Source: Funneliformis mosseae (taxonomy: Eukaryota > Glomeromycota > Glomeromycetes > Glomerales > Glomeraceae). From it: a DNA stretch of 20,934 nucleotides. This document shows, piece by piece, positions 1 through 11,491 of the stretch. The stretch lies in NCBI GenBank assembly GCA_910592005.1, contig CAJVPP010001312.1, positions 1 through 20,934 of the forward strand, read 5' to 3'. The notes beneath the pieces are model-generated. The model was given only the letters and a program-made list of their open reading frames with translations, was not told where the DNA came from and did not search any database. A program made the position numbers and the translations under genes. Within the stretch, counting starts at the first letter, position 1. Each line of letters begins with the position of its first letter.

Positions 1-120
1 GAGTCAAGTTTATGTTTTTTTGACTCAATGATTTGTGAGTCAAGTCAAATTCAAGTCGAGTTAAATATTTAACTTGATTCTATTTAAACTCGACTTGATT
101 CGAGTTGACTCGAGTTGACT
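1..120. repeat. GAGTC/GACTC-rich arm flanking the minisatellite (left)
   Basis: The stretch is built from short variants of GAGTCAAGT and its complement ACTTGACTC, for example ACTCGACTTGATTCGAGT and CGAGTTGACTCGAGTTGACT near 88-120. The pentamers GAGTC, GACTC and CGAGT recur in both orientations, so the strand can fold back on itself. A similar GAGTCAAGT/GACTCAACTCGACTC block lies at about 720-842. Together the two arms bracket the 51-base array. This could be the edge of a foldback or MITE-like element, or simply dispersed simple repeat. The element may continue left of the window. Confidence 0.6.
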
Positions 121-670
121 TAAACGATTTTTTTTATTGTTCAAGAAGAATGATAACAAATTGTTTGATTTGAATGATATTTTTTTATCGTTCAAGAAGA
201 ACGATGATGAATCGTTTGACTTGAACAATATTTTTTTATCATTCAAGAAGAATGATGATGAATCGTTCAACTTGAACGATATTTTTTTATCATTCAAGAA
301 GAATAATGACGAATCATTTAACTTGAATGATATTTTTTTATTGTTTAAGAAGAATGATAATGAATTGTTCAACTTGAATAATTTTTTTTATCATTCAAGA
401 AAAATGATGATAAATCGTTCGACTTGAATGAATTTTTTTATTATTTAAGAAGAACGATGATGAATCGTTCAACTTAAATGATTTTTTTTATCATTCAAGA
501 AGAACGATGACAAATCGTTCAACTTGAATAATGATCCAAATTGTTCAACTTGAACGATGACCTGAATCGTTTGACTTGAATGATTTTTTTTATTATTCAA
601 AAAGAATGATAACCCGAATCATTCAACTTGAATGATAAAAAAAATCGTTTAAGAAAAACGATAATGAATC
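121..670. repeat. 51-base minisatellite made of paired hairpins
   Basis: About eight head-to-tail units of 50-51 bases (unit starts near 129, 180, 231, 282, 333, 383, 434 and 484) are followed by a less regular tail to about 670. Each unit has a T run, then a hairpin ATCGTTC-AAGAA-GAACGAT (perfect at 187-205), a GATGA spacer, and a second hairpin ATCGTTC-AACTT-GAACGAT (perfect at 262-280). Copies differ almost only by C/T and G/A changes, many at the CG of ATCGTTC (ATTGTT, ATCATT). Because 51 is a multiple of three, both strands stay open and give spurious repeat peptides. I do not regard it as coding. Confidence 0.85.
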
Positions 671-714
671 GTTTGCTCTTTCCCTCCAGATCTTTTCATT
701 TTTTTTATTATTTT

Positions 715-845
715 TTTTAAAATCGAATCAAGTTAAAATCGAGTCAAGTTAAATTGAGTCAAGTATAAAATTTATATAACTCAAATCAAATCAAATTGAA
801 AGATTTTATAAAATAAATTTGACTCAACTCGACTCGACTCATTCA
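715..845. repeat. GAGTC/GACTC-rich arm flanking the minisatellite (right)
   Basis: This arm contains AATCGAATCAAGTT, AATCGAGTCAAGTT and AATTGAGTCAAGT in tandem, then GACTCAACTCGACTCGACTC near 820-840 in the opposite sense. It mirrors the left arm at 1-120 and marks the right boundary of the repeat block, after which sequence composition changes. Confidence 0.55.
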
Positions 846-3800
846 GAACTCTAAGAATGATATCATTAATATCATAGATTAATTTTTTTTACTAGAAATT
901 TTATATTTTTTGGATAAACACTAATTTCATAATATTTTTTTTATTGTAATAATAAAATAAACAATTGAATATATTTATAATATGTTTATAAAGCTAAATT
1001 ATTTATTTATTTAAAAAAAATTTTATTAAAAAAAAAAAATTCAATTTTTCTAAAGTATTGCTTATTTTCAGAATCTATATAAAACAGGTGTTACTTATTT
1101 TCAAGGTTGCTTATTTTCAGAAGAATATAGTAATTTTATTGGTCTAAAATAATAATAGTATCTCATGAAGTAGAAGTTTAATTGTGATTACTTCATAAAC
1201 CTCATGAGTTATGTTATAACTTAAGTTGATTATGTAAATAGTTATTTAAAAAGTTATAAATTCTTTAAAATCTGTATTCTATATAAGTAATGTAAATTAA
1301 TCTTATTAAAAAAACTAATACAATTTATAGTAATGCTGATATTAAATATTATTTAAGTAGAATTATTTTTTTAATTGCATATTATAAAAATATTTTATTA
1401 TAATATATAAAATATTTAATTATAAAAATTAAATATTTAATTACTACTCTAAACTAGTATTTATTAGATTAAATTTTAATTATTAGCTAACCCTTATCTT
1501 TTTTTTAAATTTCTTTAAAATATACGTTATCTCTGATAATGATTTATTTATTTTCATTTATTCATTAATAAAGATATTAATTTATTACAAATCTTTTTAT
1601 TTACTTATATAATTAGTTTTATAGATTTAGAATTTGTCTTTATGGATTCTTTTGTAATCCCTTCATTTTAGAATGATAGCATTTAATTGTCTTAAATTCT
1701 TTAAATTAATAGGATTTAGATGAATTAAATTTATTCTTATATTTATAATTAATTAGCAAAAAAACTATTTGCTTTAGTAAACTAATTATAATATCTTTAT
1801 TTATATATTTATATGAATATTCTAACTTATTTTTTATTTATTTTATATTTATTTCTAGTTAATTAATTCTCATTTTAAGTTTTTCATATTTAGAAGATAA
1901 TCTTCTAATTTATTCTCTAATATTATAATTTATTCAAAAAGTATACTATATATTTTTACATTTTATTTATCTAATTTAAATATTTAGGTTACTTTCTTAT
2001 ATATCTAAAAGACTTAGTTCTTTTAAAATCATATACTATTAGATAAATACTTTTGATCAGTTATAATTTTTGTAATATATTCTATATGCAATATCTTAAA
2101 TAAATAAAAAAATTAAAATTTATTAAATGATATCTAACTTATCTATATAATTAATTTTTATTAAAAAGCTTAAATCAGAGTATTTATTATTATATTAGTG
2201 AGATTAACCCATTTTTTCTTTTATTATTATCTGATTATTATATAATTTTTCAAATAATTACAAGATAATAGATCATTTATTATGTTGTAATAATCTACTA
2301 ATATAAGTTAGTCTATTATATTATTAATCTAAACTCATTTTAGATTTAATAAAATATTTAAATTATAATATCACTCATTTTTATTAAAGTTTAAGTATAG
2401 TTTTACCTTTTTCAGAATTTTGCAGATTTTAAATAATATTTTAATATAATTTTAATTAAATTACTATTTAAATAATTTGCAAAACCTCTAAGTTTTATCT
2501 AGCAATTTTAATTATATATTATAATAAAAAGATATAGAGCTAAACTAATAAATAGTCTATAAATAAGTAATAAAAAATTGTTAAAGAGGATTGGTACATA
2601 ATTAATTAATGTAAATTTTCTAAAAAGTATTTATACACTTATAAATATTAATAAAATTAGTTACATTTAGATTATTTAATCACATAATCTAAATAGATAC
2701 ATATTAATTTAAAACTATAATATATTAATCTAAAAATTATCTCTTAAATTATAATTATAAAATTGTTTCTAAAATATTTTAGAAAACTTAAAATATTTTA
2801 ATATTTAATGATTATAAAAAAATAAAAAAAATCTTTAGATTTATTATATTATAATATATCTAATAGTAGTATTTTTAAACTTTTAAAATTTTTAATTATT
2901 AATATATATTAATTTTTAATTTTTAATTTTAAAAATAATTTATTATTTAATAATTACAAAATATAAAATTTAATTTATTAGATTCGTCATATTAAAATTT
3001 ATTAAATAGTAGCATTTTTATATTTTTGAGATTGATAGATAATAAGATATATAAGTTTAAAATTTTAATTTTTTTATAATAATTTATATTTATTTATCTT
3101 TAAAAAATCACTAGTTAATTACATTTTTTTTTTTTAATTTTTACTTAAAAAATATCATAAAATTTATTATAAAATATTAATTTATTAATAATATATTTTA
3201 AAATATTTAAAAATAATTAAAAATGATTGTAATTAATAAATAAAATTGCCTATAAATTTGTAGACAAAACAGTTGAAGTGATAATATTTTAAAATATCTT
3301 AATTTAAGACTACGATATATTAATCTTAAGACTATATATCCTAGAATATTAATCTGATCTAAATATAATAAATTAATATTTTCTATTATATTTTATAATT
3401 AATTTGTAAAAAATAAAAATAATATATAAAATTAATAATTTTGGTAGGACTGTTAAATATAGAATTAGTTTTAAAAATTTAGTTCTAAATTCTAAATTTT
3501 AAAATTTTGAAATTCAAAAAGATTATTATTTATTTTCATTAAGTAGTTTATTAAATATTATAATAGATAAGTTTAATAATATACCTGTAAAAATAATTTT
3601 TGTAATTTTTTAGATTGCTTATAATTATTTAAAATCCTTATAAAAATAATAAATTGCTCTATAAATATTAAATTAACTAATAAAATTAATATTTGACTAA
3701 ATTCAACCTAAAGTATGCACAAATTATTACTAAAAATAGATAAATTACATATAAAAAGGCAACTTTACATATGAAATTAATATAATTTTCTTATTTTAGT

Positions 3801-3890
3801 ATAAATATAAATTTTTAGTTTAAAATTTATATACTGTTAAATGTATTACTTATAAATGTAATACAAAAATTAGAAATTGCCATTGATATG
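846..3890. other. Very AT-rich gene-less desert
   Basis: About 3 kb made mostly of A and T, with few G or C and stop codons in every frame. I find no supportable coding exon, tRNA or rRNA. It contains three near-copies of TTGCTTATTTTCAGAA at 1058-1122 and a small inverted repeat at 1163-1198 (TCATGAAGTA against TACTTCATAA) followed by the palindrome CTCATGAG at 1201-1208. The likeliest explanation is decayed transposon or other non-coding DNA, but no recognisable transposase or reverse transcriptase remains that I can name. Confidence 0.6.
1058..1122. repeat. Three near-copies of TTGCTTATTTTCAGAA
   Basis: Copies lie at about 1058-1073, 1090-1105 (variant TTACTTATTTTCAAGG) and 1107-1122. The second and third are adjacent, while the first is set off by about 16 bases. 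Their function is unknown. They might be the end of a mobile element, because the inverted repeat at 1163-1198 follows closely. Confidence 0.5.
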
Positions 3891-4883
3891 GGATCTTTTG
3901 CAATAGAAGAATGAAAATTACCCATTTATTCAATTTAGCATTAACTCATTTTTTATTTTTTTTCCAGCCTTTTCTATTGCCTAGCGTTCTTTAAAGAATT
4001 TCCTTATCCATCTTAGGCCATGATCTGCAAACATATCACGTGATATATTAATTTTTTCGGTAAAAAGATTAAATTTTGGTTTTTTCACATAATTTCTTTG
4101 TTTTGCTATATTATGCAATGTTCATCGAGATGCTTCACGTTATCACAGACACAAAAGCCAAGATTCACGCGAATGAAACAAAAATGTATAAACGCACCGA
4201 ATGTTTTAAAATAGTATAAAGAAGTTCCGCATTTATTTGGAATAATGAAATAAATCTTACACGTGTTTATTTTCCAAAATCCAAAGCAAACCTAGTGGGT
4301 TAAGTTTAATACATTTGACCGAGCCACTCGAAGTTCTCCGGGAATCTCGTAAGAACGTTGATATGTTATAATGTGAAAGTGTGAAAATGAAACAACATTA
4401 AACAATACCAGACATTTTGTATCTCAAATGATTGCGGCGACTCTTTTTTGAAACGAGTCGACGATTTAAGCGTCTGAAATTTTTATAATCACGAATGTGG
4501 TATCACAAAATCACCATTCGTACTACCAGATTTCTCCTAGTTGATGCACTGAAAGAAAAGTCGGTTATATACTATGTCATAATCTTTTTATACTTTCGAG
4601 AGTGTATAATATTATACAATAATACAATTATAGAATGGCAGATATGCGGGTTGTGTATAAAAAAGGGATGTGGTCACCTTCCTATTCTATCTCCATTTCT
4701 GAAGTATTCAATTGATTCAAATAGGGACTCAACAACAAGCACATTTACCACAAGCACGTTTTCCCAATCTCCAGCTTACCTCCTAGCGAAACATAACCTA
4801 AATATTCCATCCTCAACCTCTCTTGAGTTATAGCTCATTTCACTTATACAATATACAACCATACAAGAAGAATACTTTTCAAC
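3891..4883 (+). promoter_or_regulatory. Upstream region of the UBE2E-type E2 gene
   Basis: Base composition changes from the AT desert to more mixed sequence at about 3890. The region holds a 14-base perfect palindrome with a CACGTG core at 4033-4046 and ACACGTGT at 4259-4266. Both are typical bHLH-type (Cbf1-like) sites in fungi. A chance open frame at 4495-4833 ends 51 bases before the E2 start and shows no family signature. The 5' untranslated region must lie here, but its limit cannot be placed from sequence alone. Confidence 0.45.
4033..4046. promoter_or_regulatory. ATATCACGTGATAT palindrome (CACGTG box)
   Basis: This is a perfect 14-base palindrome centred on CACGTG, about 840 bases upstream of the E2 start codon. 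CACGTG is the classic E-box bound by fungal bHLH factors such as Cbf1. The distance is large for a fungal promoter, so its link to this gene is uncertain. Confidence 0.4.
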
Positions 4884-6019
<1,136 letters not shown>

Positions 6020-6710
6020 TTGGTGTAGATTTCGCGTCAGGTTGGTTTTTTTTATATTAAAACTAGACTTAATTGGGATAAATAAATGTATTGTTAGATG
6101 TCATTGAATTCAAAAAATTATCCTTAATTTTCTTTTTTAAATAATAAAATTGTGTGCTTTCAAAGAATTATAATTTTTACTATATACCCGGTTTTTTTTC
6201 ATAATTTAATATTTTTTGACTATTATACTTAAAAATATTTTTTTTTCTTTTTATTTGTTTGTTCTATCATAATATATTTACATTTGTTGCTTAGAACACC
6301 ATAAATGTCCAATCTAAAATGTTGAAAATAATGGTTAATTGAAATTTTATAGAACAGGAAATTGAGATATTTTGCGATTTGTGTTTTTAGTATTGTAATA
6401 CCTTTTCAGGTTTATTCTTGTTTTAAAGGTTCGCTTTTCTCTTTTCTTCCTTCCTTCCTTCCTTATTTTTTTTTAAAAAAATAATTAAATTTGCTGTAGG
6501 GGGTAAAAGATGACTATTTTTTTTTTAAAAAAAAATCATTTCTTAAAATATTATATTTCGATGATAATCGATAATCTGAGATTAAACTTTTTTGACGTGT
6601 TACACTACATGAACAATTTTCCGATCTTCAACATTTGCATTACAAAAAGTTTTTGCATTAACCATTTTTAAATCTCAAATTTAAAAAAAAAAAAAAAATT
6701 ATATATAACA
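6020..6710 (+). other. Spacer between the E2 gene and the F-box/JmjC gene
   Basis: This stretch must hold the 3' end of the E2 transcript and the promoter of the downstream gene. I see a (CTTC/TTCC)n run at about 6446-6463, a T(10)A(9)-type tract near 6519-6535 and an A-rich leader just before the ATG at 6711. There is no coding exon or RNA gene I can support. Confidence 0.5.
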
Positions 6711-8518
6711 ATGTATACAACTTTGTCTCAAGATCGTATATCTAATAAACGAAAAATCGATGATGAGTTTGATACAGCAAAGAATTACAATCATGTTCGA
6801 CAAAAGAAGAAAAGTAACGTTTTGATGATGCGACATCCACTTGGCATCAAGCCTTGGGGAAATTATTATGTTGACTCAAAAGATCAAAGTAGAAATTTCG
6901 AAGGAGATCGTAGAGGTTCTAGTTTAGGAAATTTAGCAATCTTAACAGATGATTTAATTCTAGATATTTTGGGAGCCTTAGATGCTAAGGATCTATTATC
7001 TTTGGGATTAGCGAGTAGGGTATTGTATTGCTTCTCAACATTTGACGATTTATGGAAGCAACTTACTATACAAAAATATAAGGGAGATTGGTGTTGGCAA
7101 GGAAGCTGGAGAGTAACCTTTTTAAAAAGATCTTGCAGTGAATATAATTTAGATATATTTCTGAAACCTGCAATACATTTAACTGATTTCTATAGTGATA
7201 CTTTATTTCAACCTTTTTTATGTAGTTCTACGGGGATGGATTCGTACTTGGGAGTTGAAAATATAGATCGACGATCGAATTTAGAGTTAGAGGAGTTTAT
7301 TAGAAAGTATGCTATACCCAATAAACCTGTTATTATAACAGATGTTGTAACAAAGTGGCCAGCATTTGAAAAATGGAATATGGAATATCTTGTAGAAAAA
7401 TATGGAGATGTTATATTTCGTGCAGAAGCTATTGATATTAAATTAAGGAATTATGTTGATTACTGTAAAGATACAATGGATGAAAGTCCTTTATATTTAT
7501 TTGACAAAGAATTTTGTGATAAGTGTGATGGAATTATTGATGATTTTAGTATACCAGAGTATTTTGAAGAAGATTTTTTTAATATATTTGGAGAGAATAG
7601 GCCCGATTATAGGTTAGAAAAAATATCTCTATCTTGTCTTTTTTTTTTTTAAAAAAGAAAAAAAAAATGAAATAGAAAATAATATTTACTTATGTAGTTG
7701 GGTTATATTTTAAAAGGTGGTTAATCATTGGACCGGCACGTTCAGGTTCAACGTTTCATAAAGATCCAAATTCTACTTCTGCTTGGAATGCTGTTATAAC
7801 AGGTTCTAAGAAATGGATAATGTATCCACCTGATGTGTTACCTCCAGGAGTCTTCACTAGCGATGGTATTTGGTTCCCATAAAGAAATTTCCCCTTCTTT
7901 TTTATGACTCGTTCGATTTATTGTTGTCATTCCTTTAATGAATTTTCTTTTGATATTAGATGAAGCTGAAGTAACATCACCGGTATCAATAATGGAATGG
8001 CACTTGAATTTCTATAAAGAAACACAAAAGCCAAATTTACGTCCATTAGAAGTAATTTGTAAAGCAGGAGAGATTATTTTTGTACCTAATGGATGGTGGC
8101 ACATGGTCATTAATCTTGAGGATTCTATTGCTATAGTATGAATCTTTATATTTATTTGATTTGTGATAATTCGTTAATGATTTAATATATATCTATATAT
8201 TTTTTTAAACAAAAATAGACACAAAATTTTGTTGGAACTTGGAATTTAAGAAATGTACTTTCGTTTCTTCGTGATAAACCATATCAAATATCTGGTTTTT
8301 CGAATTTAGTATGGCCTAATTGTGAGAATATTCATGACGATTTTTATGAAAAATTTAAGAAATTTTATCCGAAAATTTTGAATAAATTGGAATCGGATGA
8401 TTATGAGAAGAAAAATGACAAGAGATCATCATCGTTATGGGATCAATTGATAAAATCGGATAATAAAGAAGAAAAAGAAAAGAAAGGTTTTACTTTTGGA
8501 TTTTTGGACGAAGAATGA
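6711..8518 (+). CDS. F-box and JmjC domain protein, JMJD6-like
   Basis: Probably an Fe(II)/2-oxoglutarate oxygenase (protein hydroxylase or demethylase) of the JMJD6-like group that may also join an SCF ubiquitin ligase through its F-box. Exons 6711-7612, 7717-7865, 7960-8135 and 8219-8518 join in frame to 508 residues. Residues 18-35 are basic and could be a nuclear signal. The F-box lies at about 75-120 (LTDDLILDILGALDAKDLL). The cupin core follows: YRWLIIGPARSGSTFHKDP gives iron ligands His315 and Asp317, SAWNAVITGSKKW follows, and GEIIFVPNGWWHMV gives the third ligand His398. All three metal ligands are present, so it should be active. The C-terminal 50 residues are Lys/Glu/Asp-rich. Combined F-box plus JmjC proteins are known in plants and fungi. 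The substrate cannot be inferred. Confidence 0.9.
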
Positions 8519-9013
8519 ATGAAATAATTAGTGTTTTCATTGGGAGCGCACGCATTAAAGAAGTTTTAATCAATTATCCTCTTTGAAAATAGTGTTTCAT
8601 GTAACGCAAAGTCTCTATAACCGAAAAATTATATATTTATCAAGTATCACGTGAAAGCATAGTACACGATTAAATTTAAAATGTAATAAATATCTTTATT
8701 TTTAACTTTTCTTACACTAACTAGACTTCTTTTTAAGACTAATAATTTTAAGTTTTGATAATCATTTGTAATTAAAAAAAAAAATTCATATATAATAGAT
8801 ATTCATTATTTCATCGAATTATTATTTAATAATGTTCCGTTTAAAACGCGCTTTTTATAAAAAAATTTGTCCCTTGTTAAAAGGGTAGACAAAAAAAAAT
8901 TTTTTTATAATAATTGAAATTCTAGTCGACGCTTTTTTTTTTATAAATTAAAAATTTTTAAAAATTATTTTTTTTTTTAATTTAATAATTTATATAATAA
9001 ATTAAAGTTGGAA

Positions 9014-9016
9014 CCC

Positions 9017-9047
<31 letters not shown>

Positions 9048-9052
9048 ACACA
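9014..9052. repeat. C(20) followed by (CA)10
   Basis: Twenty consecutive C bases at 9014-9033 run straight into ten CA units. A long pure C run is striking in DNA this AT-rich. Its length is prone to sequencing and assembly error. Confidence 0.9.
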
Positions 9053-9168
9053 AAAGACCGAAAGTAACCTCTTCAAAATTTATTTACGAAAAAACTTGCG
9101 TTAAAGTACGTCAAGGAATGAAAATATTACAAAAAAAATAATGATAAAGATAAATATTTTATACATCG

Positions 9169-9170
<2 letters not shown>

Positions 9171-9202
<32 letters not shown>
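9171..9202. repeat. (AAT)n microsatellite
   Basis: About eleven uninterrupted ATA/AAT trinucleotide units, followed by a purine-rich GAAAG/GAGAG stretch to about 9247. Confidence 0.9.
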
Positions 9203-9204
<2 letters not shown>

Positions 9205-9362
9205 AAGAAGGAAAGTAAGAGAGAGAGTGAGAGTGAGAGAAAGAAGTTGATTTAATAAATAAACAAAAAGTCCTTGATTTTTTGTTTTTATTAATTTATG
9301 CCATTCTATTATTCTCGGGAAAAAAAAAAAGTTATAATTTCTTTTTAAATTTTAATAATCCA

Positions 9363-11325
9363 TTATCGTGTTAGCTCTTCTGAAAATATTTTTTCAGCTA
9401 CCACGTATTGTTCCTCACACTTTATTAACCTTTTTACACAAGCCATTGTACTTGGCAAAGTCAAAAATAACCAAGCGCTCACAGGAAGCCAAGCGTAATC
9501 CACAACATTTCTCCATGTTCTAGTCTCACTGGAACTTTTCTTGAGCAAATCAACATCTATAGTCTTATGTAAACCTTCGTATAATGCGGCGCACATCAGT
9601 AAAGGCATAGGTAATAATATACTAACCGCTTGTATAAGGCAAAACATGTAATAATAAAATGTTGAAGTTAGGATTGGATTCTGAAAACTTGGATAATAAT
9701 TTGATAAAGGTGAATAAGTGGATATGAGTAAAAATTGTGTTAAAGGAACAGCAGCAAACATGATCCATCCTGAGGTCGCAGGAATCATGTGAGCTTCCAA
9801 GACGTGAAATACAACGGTAAGCTTATCAGCTAACGAACATGACATGAAAAATTTTTGTCCGGAATAAGATCCCAAAAGTGATTTGGTATCCGGGGATTTC
9901 TTGCTAACCCCGAAAGCAAATTTCAATGAATAAGCGACATCGGCAACTCCATTGTAATGACGTTTTGCTTGAACCCAACGCGCGTGTATGTTTGATATAT
10001 ACCCGGTTGTTTGAACATTCGTGAGATTTATAGGAACGTATATTGGAATCGTTCTAGAAATTCCCCCGGTTTTAAAAAAGCATTTCAGCCACATGTGCAA
10101 ATCTTCACCGATCGCGTCCTTGTCGGTGTCCCAGAATCCAACTTGTTCAGCAAGAACCTTTAATCATTTATCAGTATTAGTTAGAAAGATCAAATTTTTT
10201 TTTTTAAAAAAAAAAAAAATCATTTTAAAAAGAGAAAGTTTATTTGGAGCTGAAATTTTTTCTTTTTTTTTTTTTTTTTTACCATGCTTAAACTATACGT
10301 CGAACAAGGGAACGCCAATCCCTTACGATTACTCAGATTTTGCATCACCATTATAGACCACATGATGTCAGTGACGCGTACTGCGGCAGGTACATTAAGT
10401 GCGTTTCTCGAGAAAAAGATAGGAGGGGAACAAATTATCGCGTAAGGATCATATGATTCAGCAAAGGCCTTTTCAACGTGACGGATGTAAAGTTCCGGAA
10501 TAGCAGAATCGGAATCCGTAACGGTGAAAACAACGCGTCTTTTGTCGATCCCCTTACGAACCAACTCATCACATGCAGCTCTAGCAGCGTATGCCACGTT
10601 GCTTCCCTTGCCTCGACTTTCACCGGGTAAATCCTTTGGATGAATCGTTATGATAAAATCAAGAAAAGATCCATCAAAAGCTCTTCTGAGATTATCAGCC
10701 TTTGTCCGATGATCTACCTCTGACGCTTCCATTGCCAATACGATAACATAATGATCGGTAGCATTTCTTTTGAGGTCAATTCATGGGACGTCAGTTATTT
10801 AAAAGAAAAGAAAAAAAAAATGATCGTAAAGGTATCATACCTATGTTGTGCCAATCTCTTAATGGTGTCTCTTAATAATGGTTCGGGTTCCTCATAATTC
10901 GGAATGACGAAAGCATGAATGTAATAAGCATCTTGTATTTTATCCGCGCTCTCCATTTCATTAGCTCGATTATAGCAATCGAAATCATCACTCGTAGACA
11001 CTGACGCATAACCATTCCTTGTCGGCGTTATCCTTCCGTTACTTGTGGAAGTACTCTTAATCTCCTCTTTATGGTTATGCGTTGATGATTGATTTTGTGA
11101 CGCGTTCCAATTTCGAATGGTTCTCTTAATATTTCGAACAGTGTGACAAAATTTAAGAAAATGATTCATAGATATGTATAAATATGTTATAAAGTAAATT
11201 AACAGGAACCAGATATATGCACGAGGAAATAATAAAGGTCCAAAGAGTAGGACGAATATGGCGCTTAAAGCAATGGTCGGAGCAACTAACTCGAAAATAT
11301 GATGTTGTATTCGTTGTACAGCCAT
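9363..11325 (-). CDS. Membrane-bound family 2 glycosyltransferase
   Basis: It probably transfers a sugar from a nucleotide-sugar donor at a membrane. Exons on the minus strand are 11325-10841, 10766-10283 and 10157-9363, joining in frame to 587 residues. Two membrane segments at about 12-31 and 35-54 are followed by a polar linker. The GT-A domain begins at HAFVIPNYEEPEPLL (about 137), then YVIVLAMEASE (168-178), the metal-binding DSD at 246-248, GEDLHMW at 340-346 (the usual catalytic-acid region) and a motif HARWVQAKRH at 381-390 that resembles the Q/R-x-x-R-W motif of processive enzymes. Three further membrane segments lie near 452-472, 488-512 and 542-564. The layout is like chitin or cellulose synthase relatives, but it lacks the chitin synthase signature QRRRW in canonical form and is shorter. 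Donor and product are unknown. Confidence 0.85.
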
Positions 11326-11460
11326 TTTTCTTTTGTTGAAATTTTGTTATTTTATTTGCTATATATTTGATAAGTCCGTTTGTATGTGGCTTAGAGAATT
11401 ATTAATTTAAAAACTTCTTTTCATTAATGTCAGAACGAGGGAGACGATAAACTTTTATAC

Positions 11461-11491
<31 letters not shown>

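Larger units (their letters stand above)
8519..9362. other. Convergent intergenic region with simple repeats
   Basis: It lies between two converging genes, so it should contain both 3' ends. It has TCACGTGA at 8647-8654, many A and T runs, the poly-C/(CA)n tract at 9014-9052, an (AAT)n tract at 9171-9202 and a GA-rich stretch at about 9203-9247. I see no coding exon. Confidence 0.55.

Noticed and set aside
61..427. Overlapping open frames on both strands coding 17-residue repeat peptides
   Set aside because: They exist only because the minisatellite unit is 51 bases long. They lie on both strands at once, are low complexity, and have no splice or family support.
121..670. Regularly repeated units resembling a CRISPR array
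   Set aside because: Units are contiguous and near-identical throughout, with no unique spacers, in a eukaryotic intron-bearing genome.
4495..4833. 112-residue open frame upstream of the E2 gene
   Set aside because: No family signature, an odd composition, and it sits in the presumed promoter/leader. It could contain upstream open frames but cannot be supported as a gene.
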